This document shows, piece by piece, positions 23,552-31,945 of a stretch of DNA of 46,770 bases. Origin of the DNA: a virus. The first letter of the stretch is position 1; every line of letters begins with the position of its first letter. The DNA lies in the IMG/VR virus record IMGVR_UViG_3300002223_000012, positions 1-46,770 of that record. The stretch is one strand, 5' to 3'. Both the position numbers and the translations under genes were made by a program. The notes beneath the pieces are model-generated. The model ran no database searches, had not been told where the DNA came from, and saw nothing but the letters and a program-made list of their open reading frames with translations.

Positions 23552-23920
23552 TTAAGTATAGACAATACGGCATATAACCGCAGAACCAGGATTCGTTGTA
23601 CCAACCGTTCCACCCGCTGTCACGCAAGCAACTACTAATCCAGTCTCGTAAGATAAGCCACTTGGAATGACAAGTGACCTACTAACTCCCTGCCTCACTT
23701 CAATAACCATATCAGGAACCGTAGTTCCAACAGTTACCGCGCCGGCTGTGTTATAAAACTTTACATAGTTATCTTGCGCGGCATTCGCCGTATTATCAAC
23801 TTCTATCTCGTAAATAACCGTCGCTGATGCCTGAACAGAAATACCTGTACTTTCCAAGTCAGTTTCTGTAAACAGCTTTGCGCCGGAGACGAACCCAAGG
23901 GTTACGTTAGATGTCGCCAA
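23552..23920 (-). CDS. Hypothetical beta-rich virion protein, 122 aa
   Basis: TTG start with AAAGGAG at good spacing. The Val/Thr/Ser-rich beta sandwich-like sequence (TVIYEIEVDNTANAAQDNYV) is of the kind found in capsid or tail decoration proteins. No specific family is recognised. Confidence 0.6.
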   Translation of the reverse strand: MATSNVTLGFVSGAKLFTETDLESTGISVQASATVIYEIEVDNTANAAQDNYVKFYNTAGAVTVGTTVPDMVIEVRQGVSRSLVIPSGLSYETGLVVACVTAGGTVGTTNPGSAVICRIVYT

Positions 23921-23933
23921 TTAGTTTCTCCTT

Positions 23934-24209
23934 TCAAGCATAGTCGATAAAGACAATTCCACTTCCAAGAGTGGAAACACGGAAGCCATTCGTCCACCAT
24001 GCGTCAAGAAACACATCTAAACTATTCTTTGCAGTCGGATTAGTCAACTGAAATATTTTAGTACCAGCATCGTCCAAAATAATCAATTCATCACCAACAC
24101 TCGTGATAGATGCCCATCGAATTGATTTAACTTTAATTCTTCCCGTAATCTGTGTAGTCGATGAAACAGTATCAACCAACCACGGTCTTTTAGTTAAATC
24201 GTTTGCCAA
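23934..24209 (-). CDS. Hypothetical small beta protein, 91 aa
   Basis: TTG start preceded by AGGGGGTGGGG. The protein alternates strands (GRIKVKSIRWASITSVGDEL) and ends in FIDYA. It is similar in character to its downstream neighbour and probably virion-associated. No family is recognised. Confidence 0.55.
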   Translation of the reverse strand: MANDLTKRPWLVDTVSSTTQITGRIKVKSIRWASITSVGDELIILDDAGTKIFQLTNPTAKNSLDVFLDAWWTNGFRVSTLGSGIVFIDYA

Positions 24210-24221
24210 AACCCCACCCCC

Positions 24222-24461
24222 TTATTCCTTTACCATTCTCAAGTTAGCTTGCAAAGCAACAATATGCGCCGCCCGTACAAGTGCATTAGAAATCTCGATA
24301 GCATCATCCTTAGTTTTCAAATCCGTTGCAAGAACACGCATATCATTGCTCGTCGTTAACGTCACCCAAATCTCCCGCTTAAAATCAGGTTCTAACGTGC
24401 TAAAGCGTAGAAGTTCATACTTCTTCAATACCCTATTCATCCACCTAACTACCACATTCAT
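24222..24461 (-). CDS. Hypothetical protein, 79 aa
   Basis: Start set at MNVVVRWM, one base after the O-antigen ligase-like stop; a longer frame would overlap that gene. Alpha/beta, with DDAIEISNALVRAAHIVALQ as helix. Function is unknown. The tight spacing to the ligase-like gene suggests co-translation, possibly a partner. Confidence 0.5.
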   Translation of the reverse strand: MNVVVRWMNRVLKKYELLRFSTLEPDFKREIWVTLTTSNDMRVLATDLKTKDDAIEISNALVRAAHIVALQANLRMVKE

Positions 24462-24462
24462 A

Positions 24463-25491
24463 CTATCTCGCAGACAATAAAGCGAGTAAGATGACATTTG
24501 TAACTCCAATAGGAGCAATATGGTTTGGGAACATGATAAACGAAATTATAGCAATCGAAACGGCGCACCCCGTAAGAGGATCGCCAAGAGACATATAAGG
24601 AGCCAACGAATAAGCAAAGCTGGATAATGCAATAAGACCAACCAAACCATATTCAAAAAAGACTTGAATGTAATCGTTGTGAACATGGGCAAAACCCTCA
24701 TGTAATGAAACCTTTTCACGATAAATTGTAAACCAAATAAGGGACTTTTTGTTAAAGCTATTAAAACCATATCCTACCAACCAGTAAGGCCACCTTAGCG
24801 CATAACGAATTGCTAATTCTGCTATCGCCAAGCGTGCCCTGAATGAATCAGCCAATGCCGACTCGACAAATTTAAGCCATACAAAACACCAAACAACAGC
24901 GAAAACTGGCATTAAGTAAAAACCAACCTGGGGCCAGGCAATAACAGACCCAAAAATCCCTCCCAAGATAGCACCACGCGATGTACTTAAAATGAGTCCA
25001 ATAAACATCGGGATAAACAAATACCAAGTATCCCAAGACGCTACAAGGGGAAGAATTATTGCTAAAAAAGCCCCTAAGTTAATTCTATTTCCAAGTGAAC
25101 CTTGCGTGGGCTCATAGCGTTTTCCAACTCTTTTGTTATAAGACATAACACTCGCATCAACCAAAGCGAAACAAGTTTGCCCTAAACCCGCAAGGATAAT
25201 TGACGTTATTAGAATTTCTTTATTAGGAAGGCTGCGAGTGATAAACCAAAGAGCTACAACACAACCCCAAAGTGCAACTCCATGGAGGTTATCAGACGAT
25301 TTATAACGAAGTAAGAGTAATCCGAAGATAAGTCCGAAGGGAAAAGTGTTGATAAGAGCCCAACCAAGAAAAACAAAACTTAAGAGTATAACTATCCTAT
25401 CCCGATATGTCGTCCACCCTACAACTTTCGGGTTAGGGTAAAACCCTATTAACGGCGCTGCAAATGCAAAAGCCGCCAATATCCACTCCAT
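24463..25491 (-). CDS. O-antigen ligase / Wzy-type polysaccharide polymerase-like membrane protein
   Basis: The 342-aa protein has about ten hydrophobic helices. It shows successive hallmarks of the WaaL/Wzy family: GSLGNRINLGAFLA (131-144), STSRGAIL (169-176), an Arg-rich segment DSFRARLAIAEL, VGYGFNSF (239-246) and the periplasmic-loop motif HVHNDYIQ plus EYGLVG (269-285). Such proteins join or polymerise O-antigen units in the inner membrane. ATG 25491 has a strong TAGGAGTG site; the longer frame has none. The gene sits between capsid and tail genes and is not structural. Likely role: altering host surface polysaccharide to block other phages or reattachment of progeny (inference). Confidence 0.83.
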   Translation of the reverse strand: MEWILAAFAFAAPLIGFYPNPKVVGWTTYRDRIVILLSFVFLGWALINTFPFGLIFGLLLLRYKSSDNLHGVALWGCVVALWFITRSLPNKEILITSIILAGLGQTCFALVDASVMSYNKRVGKRYEPTQGSLGNRINLGAFLAIILPLVASWDTWYLFIPMFIGLILSTSRGAILGGIFGSVIAWPQVGFYLMPVFAVVWCFVWLKFVESALADSFRARLAIAELAIRYALRWPYWLVGYGFNSFNKKSLIWFTIYREKVSLHEGFAHVHNDYIQVFFEYGLVGLIALSSFAYSLAPYMSLGDPLTGCAVSIAIISFIMFPNHIAPIGVTNVILLALLSAR

Positions 25492-25557
25492 GATCACTCC
25501 TATCGGAGATAGGTTAACTCGGTGGTGGATAATTCCACCACCGAGTAAGTCAACCAC

Positions 25558-26112
25558 CTATGTAAAGTCGTACCAGAAATATCGGTAAGCGTCGTTACCT
25601 ACAGTTACGGCAGCACCACTATCATCAATATTGATGAATTTAAACTTAACTTCATTGGTATTATCAACTCGACCTACCAATTCAACTGTCCAACCAGTTA
25701 ATGAAACACCTGTCGTAAAAGACGGCGGCTCCAAGATAATCAAGTCACCAGCCGCAACACCAGTAATGATAGTAGAAATCATTACGGTACTTCGAGAGCC
25801 TAAAGTATTAGGATTTAACCTAACTGTACCCGTCCGAATATTCTTCGGCCCAGAATACGTAGTCGTTTCGTCCTGATTTGTTGGCTCAGAAGTTGAAGTA
25901 TGTAACAACCCATTGGAGTCAATCCACATCCAATAAGTAGTCACTACACCTGCATCGCTAACTGCCTCAAGAACGATACCGCTTGGTTTATCCGATAAGC
26001 CAGTACCGTCCCTTAAAGCAGTATTAAAAGGTGCCCTTACTCGTAGCCACGCTTTACTTGGTCCGCCACCAAAATCGGAGTAACCGTCCTGCGCTTCTCC
26101 CGTTCTAGCCAA
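25558..26112 (-). CDS. Hypothetical virion protein after the capsid gene, 184 aa
   Basis: TTG start behind GGGGGTGA. The beta-rich, Thr/Gly/Ser-rich sequence (SGIVLEAVSDAGVVTTYWMW) is without a recognised family and is probably a head decoration or fibre protein. It directly follows the major capsid gene. There are 66 noncoding bases between it and the ligase-like gene. Confidence 0.6.
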   Translation of the reverse strand: MARTGEAQDGYSDFGGGPSKAWLRVRAPFNTALRDGTGLSDKPSGIVLEAVSDAGVVTTYWMWIDSNGLLHTSTSEPTNQDETTTYSGPKNIRTGTVRLNPNTLGSRSTVMISTIITGVAAGDLIILEPPSFTTGVSLTGWTVELVGRVDNTNEVKFKFINIDDSGAAVTVGNDAYRYFWYDFT

Positions 26113-26141
26113 TCAATTCACCCCCTTTATGGTGGCGGTTA

Positions 26142-27044
26142 TTACGCTGGAGCTGTAAAGTACGTTTCTCTCCAAGAGCCAAAGCCGGCAACGCAACGGA
26201 AGAAGGTCTTAAACATTGCGTCACCAGTACCAAAATCATCACCATTCTCAAACACCGGGCGCTTCCTCCAGAAGAACTTCCAATCGTGATTTCTTCCGAT
26301 AAGCGCCCAATTATTCGTATCGGTAGCATAGTGACAGACGAAGAAAGAAAGTTCCTCATCTATCAATGAGTTAATTTCATTGTTAGAGCTATAAGGCTTA
26401 TAAGCCGACCCAAGAATTTCCCGAGCAATCCATTTTTGCTCAACCGGAATAATCACACGCCACGGCTTCGCAAGAATCTTACGATTCCGTCCATTCACCA
26501 TCTTTTCAAACGACTCAACAGCAGCTTGCAAGGCAGTAACACTAAGCTGCACGTCCGTTGTAGGACGATTCGCGTAAGTACCACCACCTAGAAGTGTATG
26601 CGCCGTACTTGCTAATGCAAGTCCGTCAAATCCCGCAAACACCGTTGCATCGGTAGCATTGTTAAAGATACTCCAAAACGTAGTTTCCACCGTTTCAGCA
26701 TTGGCGGCAGAAAGGTCTTTTGATGCCTTTTTCATTACATCATAAAGATCATCATCTTGCATTTCACGAGTTACCCTAAAGCCAAGACCGTAGGAAACAT
26801 GGGTATAACGCACCGAAGAACCCTGGATAGGATTATCAAAGGTTGTCGGCCCGCCTTGAATCTTCTTAGGAGTCGTTCCAAGCAACGCAACTTCTAAGTC
26901 ATCCTCATAGTTTCGCTTAGAAGTGACAATATGTGCAATCTTGTCATACTCCGTTATACGATCCTTCAGATCCTCAGTGTAAATCTTCCGTAATCCCGGT
27001 GCTAATACCGAGCTAAAAGCACCTGTAGAAGTAGGAGTAGGCAT
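26142..27044 (-). CDS. Major capsid protein
   Basis: The 300-aa protein resembles Mu gpT/HK97-fold capsids: an N-terminal arm (STGAFSSVLAPGLRKIYTED), GLGFRVTREMQDDDLYDVM (spine region), then NRPTTDVQLSVTALQAAVES, KPWRVIIPVEQKWIAREILG and a C-terminal block with CHYATDTNNWALIGR. A strong AAGGGGGTGA site precedes the ATG. Decoration and scaffold-like genes come directly upstream, the usual head order. The GroES-like protein may assist folding. Confidence 0.87.
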   Translation of the reverse strand: MPTPTSTGAFSSVLAPGLRKIYTEDLKDRITEYDKIAHIVTSKRNYEDDLEVALLGTTPKKIQGGPTTFDNPIQGSSVRYTHVSYGLGFRVTREMQDDDLYDVMKKASKDLSAANAETVETTFWSIFNNATDATVFAGFDGLALASTAHTLLGGGTYANRPTTDVQLSVTALQAAVESFEKMVNGRNRKILAKPWRVIIPVEQKWIAREILGSAYKPYSSNNEINSLIDEELSFFVCHYATDTNNWALIGRNHDWKFFWRKRPVFENGDDFGTGDAMFKTFFRCVAGFGSWRETYFTAPA

Positions 27045-27065
27045 TTAAGTTTTCACCCCCTTCCT

Positions 27066-27557
27066 TTAGGCTGCCCAACCAATGTAAGAAGCAAGAACAA
27101 CAGCGTAAACACGTCCATTAACATCACCAGAAGCATCCTTCAACCCAATAACCTTAACCCTCACGTCGGTAGTATCACCAGCATCAAACGCCCACGGAGT
27201 ATCAGACTCAGTAGTACGCTTGATAACGCCGCAACGCAAACCAACATGAGAAGCGCCAACGAGAGTTAAATTACCATCAGCCGCAAGAACTAAATTACCC
27301 TCAAGAATCGTACCTGGAAGTACAGGAGTAAAACTTACTGTCTTGTAACTGCCACCTGAAGGTGTATTATTCTGCCCGGCTCTTGTAGCAACGCCGTAAA
27401 TCATGTTTACATCAGCGCCGCCCTCGGCCATTAATCCATTCGCGTTTCTAGTTAAAAGAGCACCAATCTTAAAGGTTGAAGAATTTGCTTCTAGATTTTC
27501 CCATGCGTAAAAAGGCTCAAAAGCTACTTCAATCGCCCTAACTGTCTGCGTAGCCAT
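27066..27557 (-). CDS. Capsid decoration / head-stabilising protein
   Basis: The 163-aa beta-rich protein (FKIGALLTRNANGLMAEGG, IYGVATRAGQ) has the layout of lambda gpD/DUF2190-like capsid cement proteins: a hydrophobic small barrel and a position directly before the capsid gene. It has a strong GGGGGTGA site. Family membership is inferred from composition and context. Confidence 0.6.
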   Translation of the reverse strand: MATQTVRAIEVAFEPFYAWENLEANSSTFKIGALLTRNANGLMAEGGADVNMIYGVATRAGQNNTPSGGSYKTVSFTPVLPGTILEGNLVLAADGNLTLVGASHVGLRCGVIKRTTESDTPWAFDAGDTTDVRVKVIGLKDASGDVNGRVYAVVLASYIGWAA

Positions 27558-27573
27558 CTAGTTACTCACCCCC

Positions 27574-27984
27574 TCATTTCACCTTTAGAGTTTCTGAAAG
27601 TTGCTTTGTCGAGTCGTCAACTTTAAGTCCAGCCGATTCTGCCATACCCTTCCAATTTTCATTCGCCGAAGCGATGCGATTAGCGTTCTTCCTCTCCTTC
27701 ATTGCCATAAGCTTCTCATAACGCGCATGGGTTAGACGAGCAAGAACAAGATCGCCATTCACACGCTCACCAACAGCATTTGGTGGGACAAGAGCCGATT
27801 CCTTATGCTTTGCCCCAAGGATTTCATAGCCATATATGGCCTTCATGCGTTCAAGGTTTTCTGGCTTCTTATTTAGCCAACAGTAATAATGCTCTTCTCC
27901 ATCATCATCTTTTTCCTTATTAACAACGTGAAACTGATCAATTTGGTCTAAATCTTCAACTAAGTCAATTAATGGCTTATTCAC
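27574..27984 (-). CDS. Hypothetical head-region protein, 136 aa
   Basis: GTG start overlapping the scaffold-like stop. The acidic N-terminus (LVEDLDQIDQFHVVNKEKDD) is followed by helical Lys/Asn-rich sequence (ERKNANRIASANENWKG). It may be a scaffold partner or head protein. No family is recognised. Confidence 0.6.
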   Translation of the reverse strand: MNKPLIDLVEDLDQIDQFHVVNKEKDDDGEEHYYCWLNKKPENLERMKAIYGYEILGAKHKESALVPPNAVGERVNGDLVLARLTHARYEKLMAMKERKNANRIASANENWKGMAESAGLKVDDSTKQLSETLKVK

Positions 27985-28712
27985 TTTTTCTCCTTCCTAT
28001 TAGAACCAATTTCAATTTCTTCAGCATGGTCATACTGCTTCCAAAGCTCAGGAGAAATTCCCATCCTTTCAGCGACGGTCCTTTCATCCTCACTAAGCTC
28101 GACCTTCGCGGGTTTTATTATGCCAGAAACTCTTTCTTGCTCAAGCTGAGTTTTTCTGGTTCTTTCGGAACGCTCATTATCTTGTTGAGTAATCATATCA
28201 TCAGCATACGATCGAGTAAGTCGCCAAACAGCATCAATTCCCGCCGCTTCTGCAAGAACACGAGGATCAGCCTGAGCTTTCACCTTGTCATAATAGGGTT
28301 TATACTTAGCAAAAGCCTCTACCCCAACACGATCACGAAGTTTCATTTCTTCAACTTCAATCCTGGCGATAACTGCGTTAGGATCAGGCTCACTAGTCTT
28401 TTGAGCCTTCTCGACTAAAGGAGCTACCTTAGCCTGATAAAATGCACTCATCGCTCTGACAGGATCACGATAGAAGTCATCCGCTGTAATGTCTAACTCT
28501 TTCGTCGGCTCTTCTTTCTTCGGCTCAACCTGCTTATTTTCCCTAACAGAATTTGCAATGTTTTGCATAGATTCAAGAATTGCCCTATCACGAACCTCAA
28601 GCCGCTTCTCAAGCTCTTCCAATAACTCTTGCTTACTTAAAGGCTTGTCAACTTCCTTAGCCGCCTCAATCGCTGCCGCTGCCGCCGCTGCTTCTTCCTC
28701 TGGCGTTGTCAT
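27981..28712 (-). CDS. Probable scaffolding protein
   Basis: The 243-aa protein is very charged and helical (Glu/Lys/Ala), with a poly-Ala stretch (residues 9-15), long coiled-coil-like parts and a basic C-terminus (EIGSNRKEKK), as in phage scaffolding proteins where the C-terminal basic end binds capsid. It lies between portal and capsid genes. There is no sequence signature, so the call depends on composition and order. Confidence 0.65.
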   Translation of the reverse strand: MTTPEEEAAAAAAAIEAAKEVDKPLSKQELLEELEKRLEVRDRAILESMQNIANSVRENKQVEPKKEEPTKELDITADDFYRDPVRAMSAFYQAKVAPLVEKAQKTSEPDPNAVIARIEVEEMKLRDRVGVEAFAKYKPYYDKVKAQADPRVLAEAAGIDAVWRLTRSYADDMITQQDNERSERTRKTQLEQERVSGIIKPAKVELSEDERTVAERMGISPELWKQYDHAEEIEIGSNRKEKK

Positions 28713-28714
28713 TG

Positions 28715-28936
28715 TTACTCCCCTTTCCCTCTTAGAGTATCAATCTCATCGAGGATTTTGTCCAATAAATTCGCCTGCGCCGCAATGACTGGCCCATCGG
28801 CAGCATTCGCCGGGGTAAGAGCCCTAAAACGGCCTATCAAATTCTGATAAATCGGGTCAATAACCTCCCCTCTTATAATTTTCCAGGCTTCGCTCTTAAC
28901 CAAATCGTCAATTAACTGCTTCCTCTCTTCACTCAT
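28715..28936 (-). CDS. Hypothetical protein between portal and scaffold, 73 aa
   Basis: Small helical acidic protein (RKQLIDDLVKSEAWKIIRGE). Its ATG overlaps the portal stop by 4 bases. Proteins of this type are frequent next to podoviral portals, but I know no proven function. Confidence 0.6.
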   Translation of the reverse strand: MSEERKQLIDDLVKSEAWKIIRGEVIDPIYQNLIGRFRALTPANAADGPVIAAQANLLDKILDEIDTLRGKGE

Positions 28937-30879
28937 GCAATAGCCACCGATTGTGCGTTAGGATTAGGTTCAGAAACTACTTCTTGAAGAACCTCCACTG
29001 TCGGACCCTGTGGAGGAATCCTTCCAGCAAAACTCTCCATCCCAAGTTGAAAATCTTGTTGAATTTGCATAGGTGAGCCACCTTGTCTTACAAAGTCAAG
29101 CGCAGCCGCCACGTCAACAAGGAATTCATCAGGGTTGGAAATATCATAGGATTGAACAACTTCTTTGAGAATATTGTAAGACGACCTTGCAAGCTCAACA
29201 ACCATATCTTTAATCTGGTCAGGCATTTGTGGATTAACCATAACTTGCATAGCTATATTAAGAACCTGGCCGTAAAATCCTGTTATCAAGTTGTGAAGAG
29301 CAAGAAGTCCCTGACGTTGACTTTCTTTATTACTCGAAGCGGTAGAAGGATTAACCTGAATAATGAAATTCTTTTCAACTTCTTCCGGCGACATTGAAAG
29401 AATTTCTCTGACATAAATCTCATCTTCAGGAGATAAAATTTCACTTAAGTCAACACGAGGTTTAAATTGTTGATAAAGCTGAGATATGCGAATGCCAATC
29501 TTAGAAAACTCATTTCGCATGAGTCGGATAACCATATCAAAACGACGATTTCCTTCTTGAAGAACAGAAAGAGTTGTCGTCGCTGCAACACGAGGATTAT
29601 CAAACTCACGGCCTAATTGGGGATCGGAAATACCACTAAGTCGCTCACCATAATCCCTAAGCAAAGATTCGTGGGTAAAAGACGAGGGAGAAACATCACC
29701 GAGCTTTTCAGGAATTAAATCACTATCAGGATTATCAAGCAGCATCATCTTTCCGGGCCAAATCTGTTCACCCTTCTTAATTCCTGAACCCTTACGACCC
29801 TTCCAGAATCTTGTGTTAGCAATAGTAATATTATCAGCGCGTTGATTAATAAAGCTGGTAATAGCTTCCTGAATCTGCCAAAGAAGCTGCGCTAACCCTT
29901 CGCCAGAAGAACGATTATCACTATCCCGATAATAATAAAGGCACTCAACTGGCCGTTGCCCATGAAAGAAGAAATTAGAAGTTACACGAATAGGCAAACC
30001 ACTTTCATAATCCCAAAGAGCAGTTAATTCTTCACGAAATCCATCATCATCAATATCAAAGGAAACATGAGTTTCATAAAGAGTAATAACTCGAGTCTCA
30101 GCCCAAGCAAGTTTCCGAAGGGCATCCGACTCCTGCATATCTTCTGGAAGTGCCTTTAAGCAATTCTCTACAATTTTCTTCCCATTACTCGCTAAACCAT
30201 TCTTCTCCCGTTCTAAAATATCTCCGGCTCGCATGAAAACACGATGAGAATTCCACGGCTTTTCATTCGCCGGCTCTATTCCCCACGGTTCCAACCAATT
30301 TTCAAGTTGAATTGGTGTAGCACAAGGTTGATCCTTCAACTTTTTAATAAGCGAAACTCGTTTCTTAGTTTTTGTATCGTAGGTTAAAATCTTCTTAATA
30401 ACTTCAACCCAATGAATCTTAACAGGACACTTACCGAAATAAACTACCTGATCTGAAATTTGTTCAACAACATTTGGCAAATCTAAATCATTCTTCCTAG
30501 CCCACTCAAGAAACTTCTCCCACGGTTTCGCGTAGGCTGTGTAAGTGCTGGATGTAGCAGTTACCATCCAAAAGGGCTGCGGCCCAAGAAGTGTGTTAAC
30601 AATGCGAGCCTTTACAGCATCGCCCGCAATTCTGATAATTGGAGCAACAAAATTTGACGCCCCAGGCCACGGAAAAGTTTTCACCTTAATCGCCGGCTTC
30701 GCTTTAATCGCTCGACGAAGTAGCCTTAACTCTTGAAAATACTCATCATACGCCGCAATTGCCATGCGGTGCTCTTCAATTAAATAGGCCATAAGCCGTT
30801 TGACAGGTTCACTCTCGGGATCAAATGGCTTATAAAAAGCCTCTTCAACCATAAATTCTTCTTTTAACTTACGAGCCAT
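28933..30879 (-). CDS. Portal protein
   Basis: The 648-aa protein has the marks of P22-like podoviral portals: VKTFPWPGASNFVAPIIRI (residues 63-81), DQVVYFGKCPVKIHW, ECLYYYRDSDNRSSGEGLAQ, EAITSFINQRADNITIANTR, and a long C-terminal helical barrel region. It forms the dodecameric DNA entry vertex. The gene follows the terminase group, and its ATG overlaps the stop of the small basic ORF upstream (TAATG). The size agrees with podoviral portals. Confidence 0.9.
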   Translation of the reverse strand: MARKLKEEFMVEEAFYKPFDPESEPVKRLMAYLIEEHRMAIAAYDEYFQELRLLRRAIKAKPAIKVKTFPWPGASNFVAPIIRIAGDAVKARIVNTLLGPQPFWMVTATSSTYTAYAKPWEKFLEWARKNDLDLPNVVEQISDQVVYFGKCPVKIHWVEVIKKILTYDTKTKKRVSLIKKLKDQPCATPIQLENWLEPWGIEPANEKPWNSHRVFMRAGDILEREKNGLASNGKKIVENCLKALPEDMQESDALRKLAWAETRVITLYETHVSFDIDDDGFREELTALWDYESGLPIRVTSNFFFHGQRPVECLYYYRDSDNRSSGEGLAQLLWQIQEAITSFINQRADNITIANTRFWKGRKGSGIKKGEQIWPGKMMLLDNPDSDLIPEKLGDVSPSSFTHESLLRDYGERLSGISDPQLGREFDNPRVAATTTLSVLQEGNRRFDMVIRLMRNEFSKIGIRISQLYQQFKPRVDLSEILSPEDEIYVREILSMSPEEVEKNFIIQVNPSTASSNKESQRQGLLALHNLITGFYGQVLNIAMQVMVNPQMPDQIKDMVVELARSSYNILKEVVQSYDISNPDEFLVDVAAALDFVRQGGSPMQIQQDFQLGMESFAGRIPPQGPTVEVLQEVVSEPNPNAQSVAIA

Positions 30880-31055
30880 TACCTTCCCTTAACCCGGATA
30901 TATTTTCCTGTATCTGTTAAACGCCCTGAACGGTACATTCCGGCAGCCGCGCCTATTGCCTGCTCACGGGATTTTCCTTCTTTCATCATGTGCGCAGCCT
31001 TGACAAACACTTGTCGAGGAAGCCTCCGCGATGCTGATTTAGCTCCGCCAGCCAT
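30879..31055 (-). CDS. Small basic protein, 58 aa
   Basis: The ORF reads MAGGAKSASRRLPRQVFVKA and ends in YIRVKGR, with sixteen or more basic residues. Start and stop each overlap a neighbour by one to four bases (portal and the Met/Gly-rich protein). Related in character to the 22-aa peptide at the end of the operon. Function is unknown; nucleic acid or capsid binding is possible. Confidence 0.6.
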   Translation of the reverse strand: MAGGAKSASRRLPRQVFVKAAHMMKEGKSREQAIGAAAGMYRSGRLTDTGKYIRVKGR

Positions 31056-31450
31056 TAATAACCCCTCCCTACGCTCTGTTGATTTCCATACATCATTGGT
31101 CCCAACATCTGAATTAAATGAATAAAATTTTCAAGACTCGGCTGCGCCCCTGGCATTCCCATCCCACTACCCATTCCAGCACTACCCTGACGAGGCATCA
31201 TCGGTGGCATCATAATACGAGAGCCACCAGTTTGGAAAGTTTTTGGCAAATCTTCTTTAGCCTGACCGCCCTGATTCAGAGCACTCATAGCTTTAAGGAT
31301 TCCACCCCAATCCACCCCTCCTGATTGCCACCCACCATAAGTTGAAGAGGTTCCAGTATTTGCTGCTTGACGTGAGGCAACGTCGGGATACGCACTCATG
31401 TAATCTTGATTTGACCATTGAGGAGACATTTCCATATCGCCATAAGGCAT
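31055..31450 (-). CDS. Hypothetical Gly/Met/Gln-rich protein, 131 aa
   Basis: Low-complexity sequence with Met-Pro-Gly repeats (MMPPMMPRQGSAGMGSGMGM) and a Ser/Tyr/Trp-rich N-terminus. ATG overlaps the M15 peptidase stop. It may be a flexible virion or assembly protein. No family is recognised. Confidence 0.55.
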   Translation of the reverse strand: MPYGDMEMSPQWSNQDYMSAYPDVASRQAANTGTSSTYGGWQSGGVDWGGILKAMSALNQGGQAKEDLPKTFQTGGSRIMMPPMMPRQGSAGMGSGMGMPGAQPSLENFIHLIQMLGPMMYGNQQSVGRGY

Positions 31451-31902
31451 TACTTTTTATCTCCTAAAAGGATTCTAAAAAGATTATCATTCAAATCTTG
31501 ATACATCCCTTCTTCATCCTTCCACCACCGCGCTCCACAACGCTTTCCCCCTAAATCACGAATGTCAAGATGTAATCCCGGGTTTTTCCAAAAAGGATAT
31601 ACACCAATTCCAGTGAAAGGGAATCGTTCAGCAGCCATAAACTGATCGAATAAAGCAACACCACGAAAATCAATATCAACAGCCTTCCCGTCATAATGTT
31701 GACTATCTTTCGTATGCCCCGATGCCTCGTAAGCTACATGAACAATCGCCGGAGCACCTAAATACCCTTTCTTAATAAAACTCGCAAGCTCATCAACAAG
31801 TTTGACCAACTCAAAATCAACTTTTCTAAAATCGGTGAGCCATTCTTTAGGATCGAAGTTTTTAATCTGTAATTTCCAATCCATAGGAATTGGGCCAGGC
31901 AT
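31450..31902 (-). CDS. Endolysin-type M15 peptidase
   Basis: The 150-aa protein has the zinc peptidase M15 motif H69-x6-D76 (SQHYDGKAVDID) and H111-x-D113 (GLHLDIRD), which matches VanY/L-alanyl-D-glutamate-type peptidoglycan peptidases. There is no signal peptide or cell-wall-binding domain, so a holin would be needed for export. It follows the large terminase gene. ATG overlaps the stop of a 13-codon ORF. Cutting the peptide cross-links of host peptidoglycan would release progeny; a tail-linked role is less likely. Confidence 0.75.
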   Translation of the reverse strand: MPGPIPMDWKLQIKNFDPKEWLTDFRKVDFELVKLVDELASFIKKGYLGAPAIVHVAYEASGHTKDSQHYDGKAVDIDFRGVALFDQFMAAERFPFTGIGVYPFWKNPGLHLDIRDLGGKRCGARWWKDEEGMYQDLNDNLFRILLGDKK

Positions 31903-31943
31903 TAATATTCCCGCCTAATCTCACTTAATTCACTTCTATTCAT
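31902..31943 (-). CDS. 13-aa mini-ORF linking terminase and endolysin genes
   Basis: ATG three bases after the large terminase stop. It encodes MNRSELSEIRREY, and its TAA overlaps the endolysin ATG (TAATG). It probably keeps ribosomes moving to the lysis gene. No other evidence supports it. Confidence 0.3.
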   Translation of the reverse strand: MNRSELSEIRREY

Positions 31944-31945
31944 AG

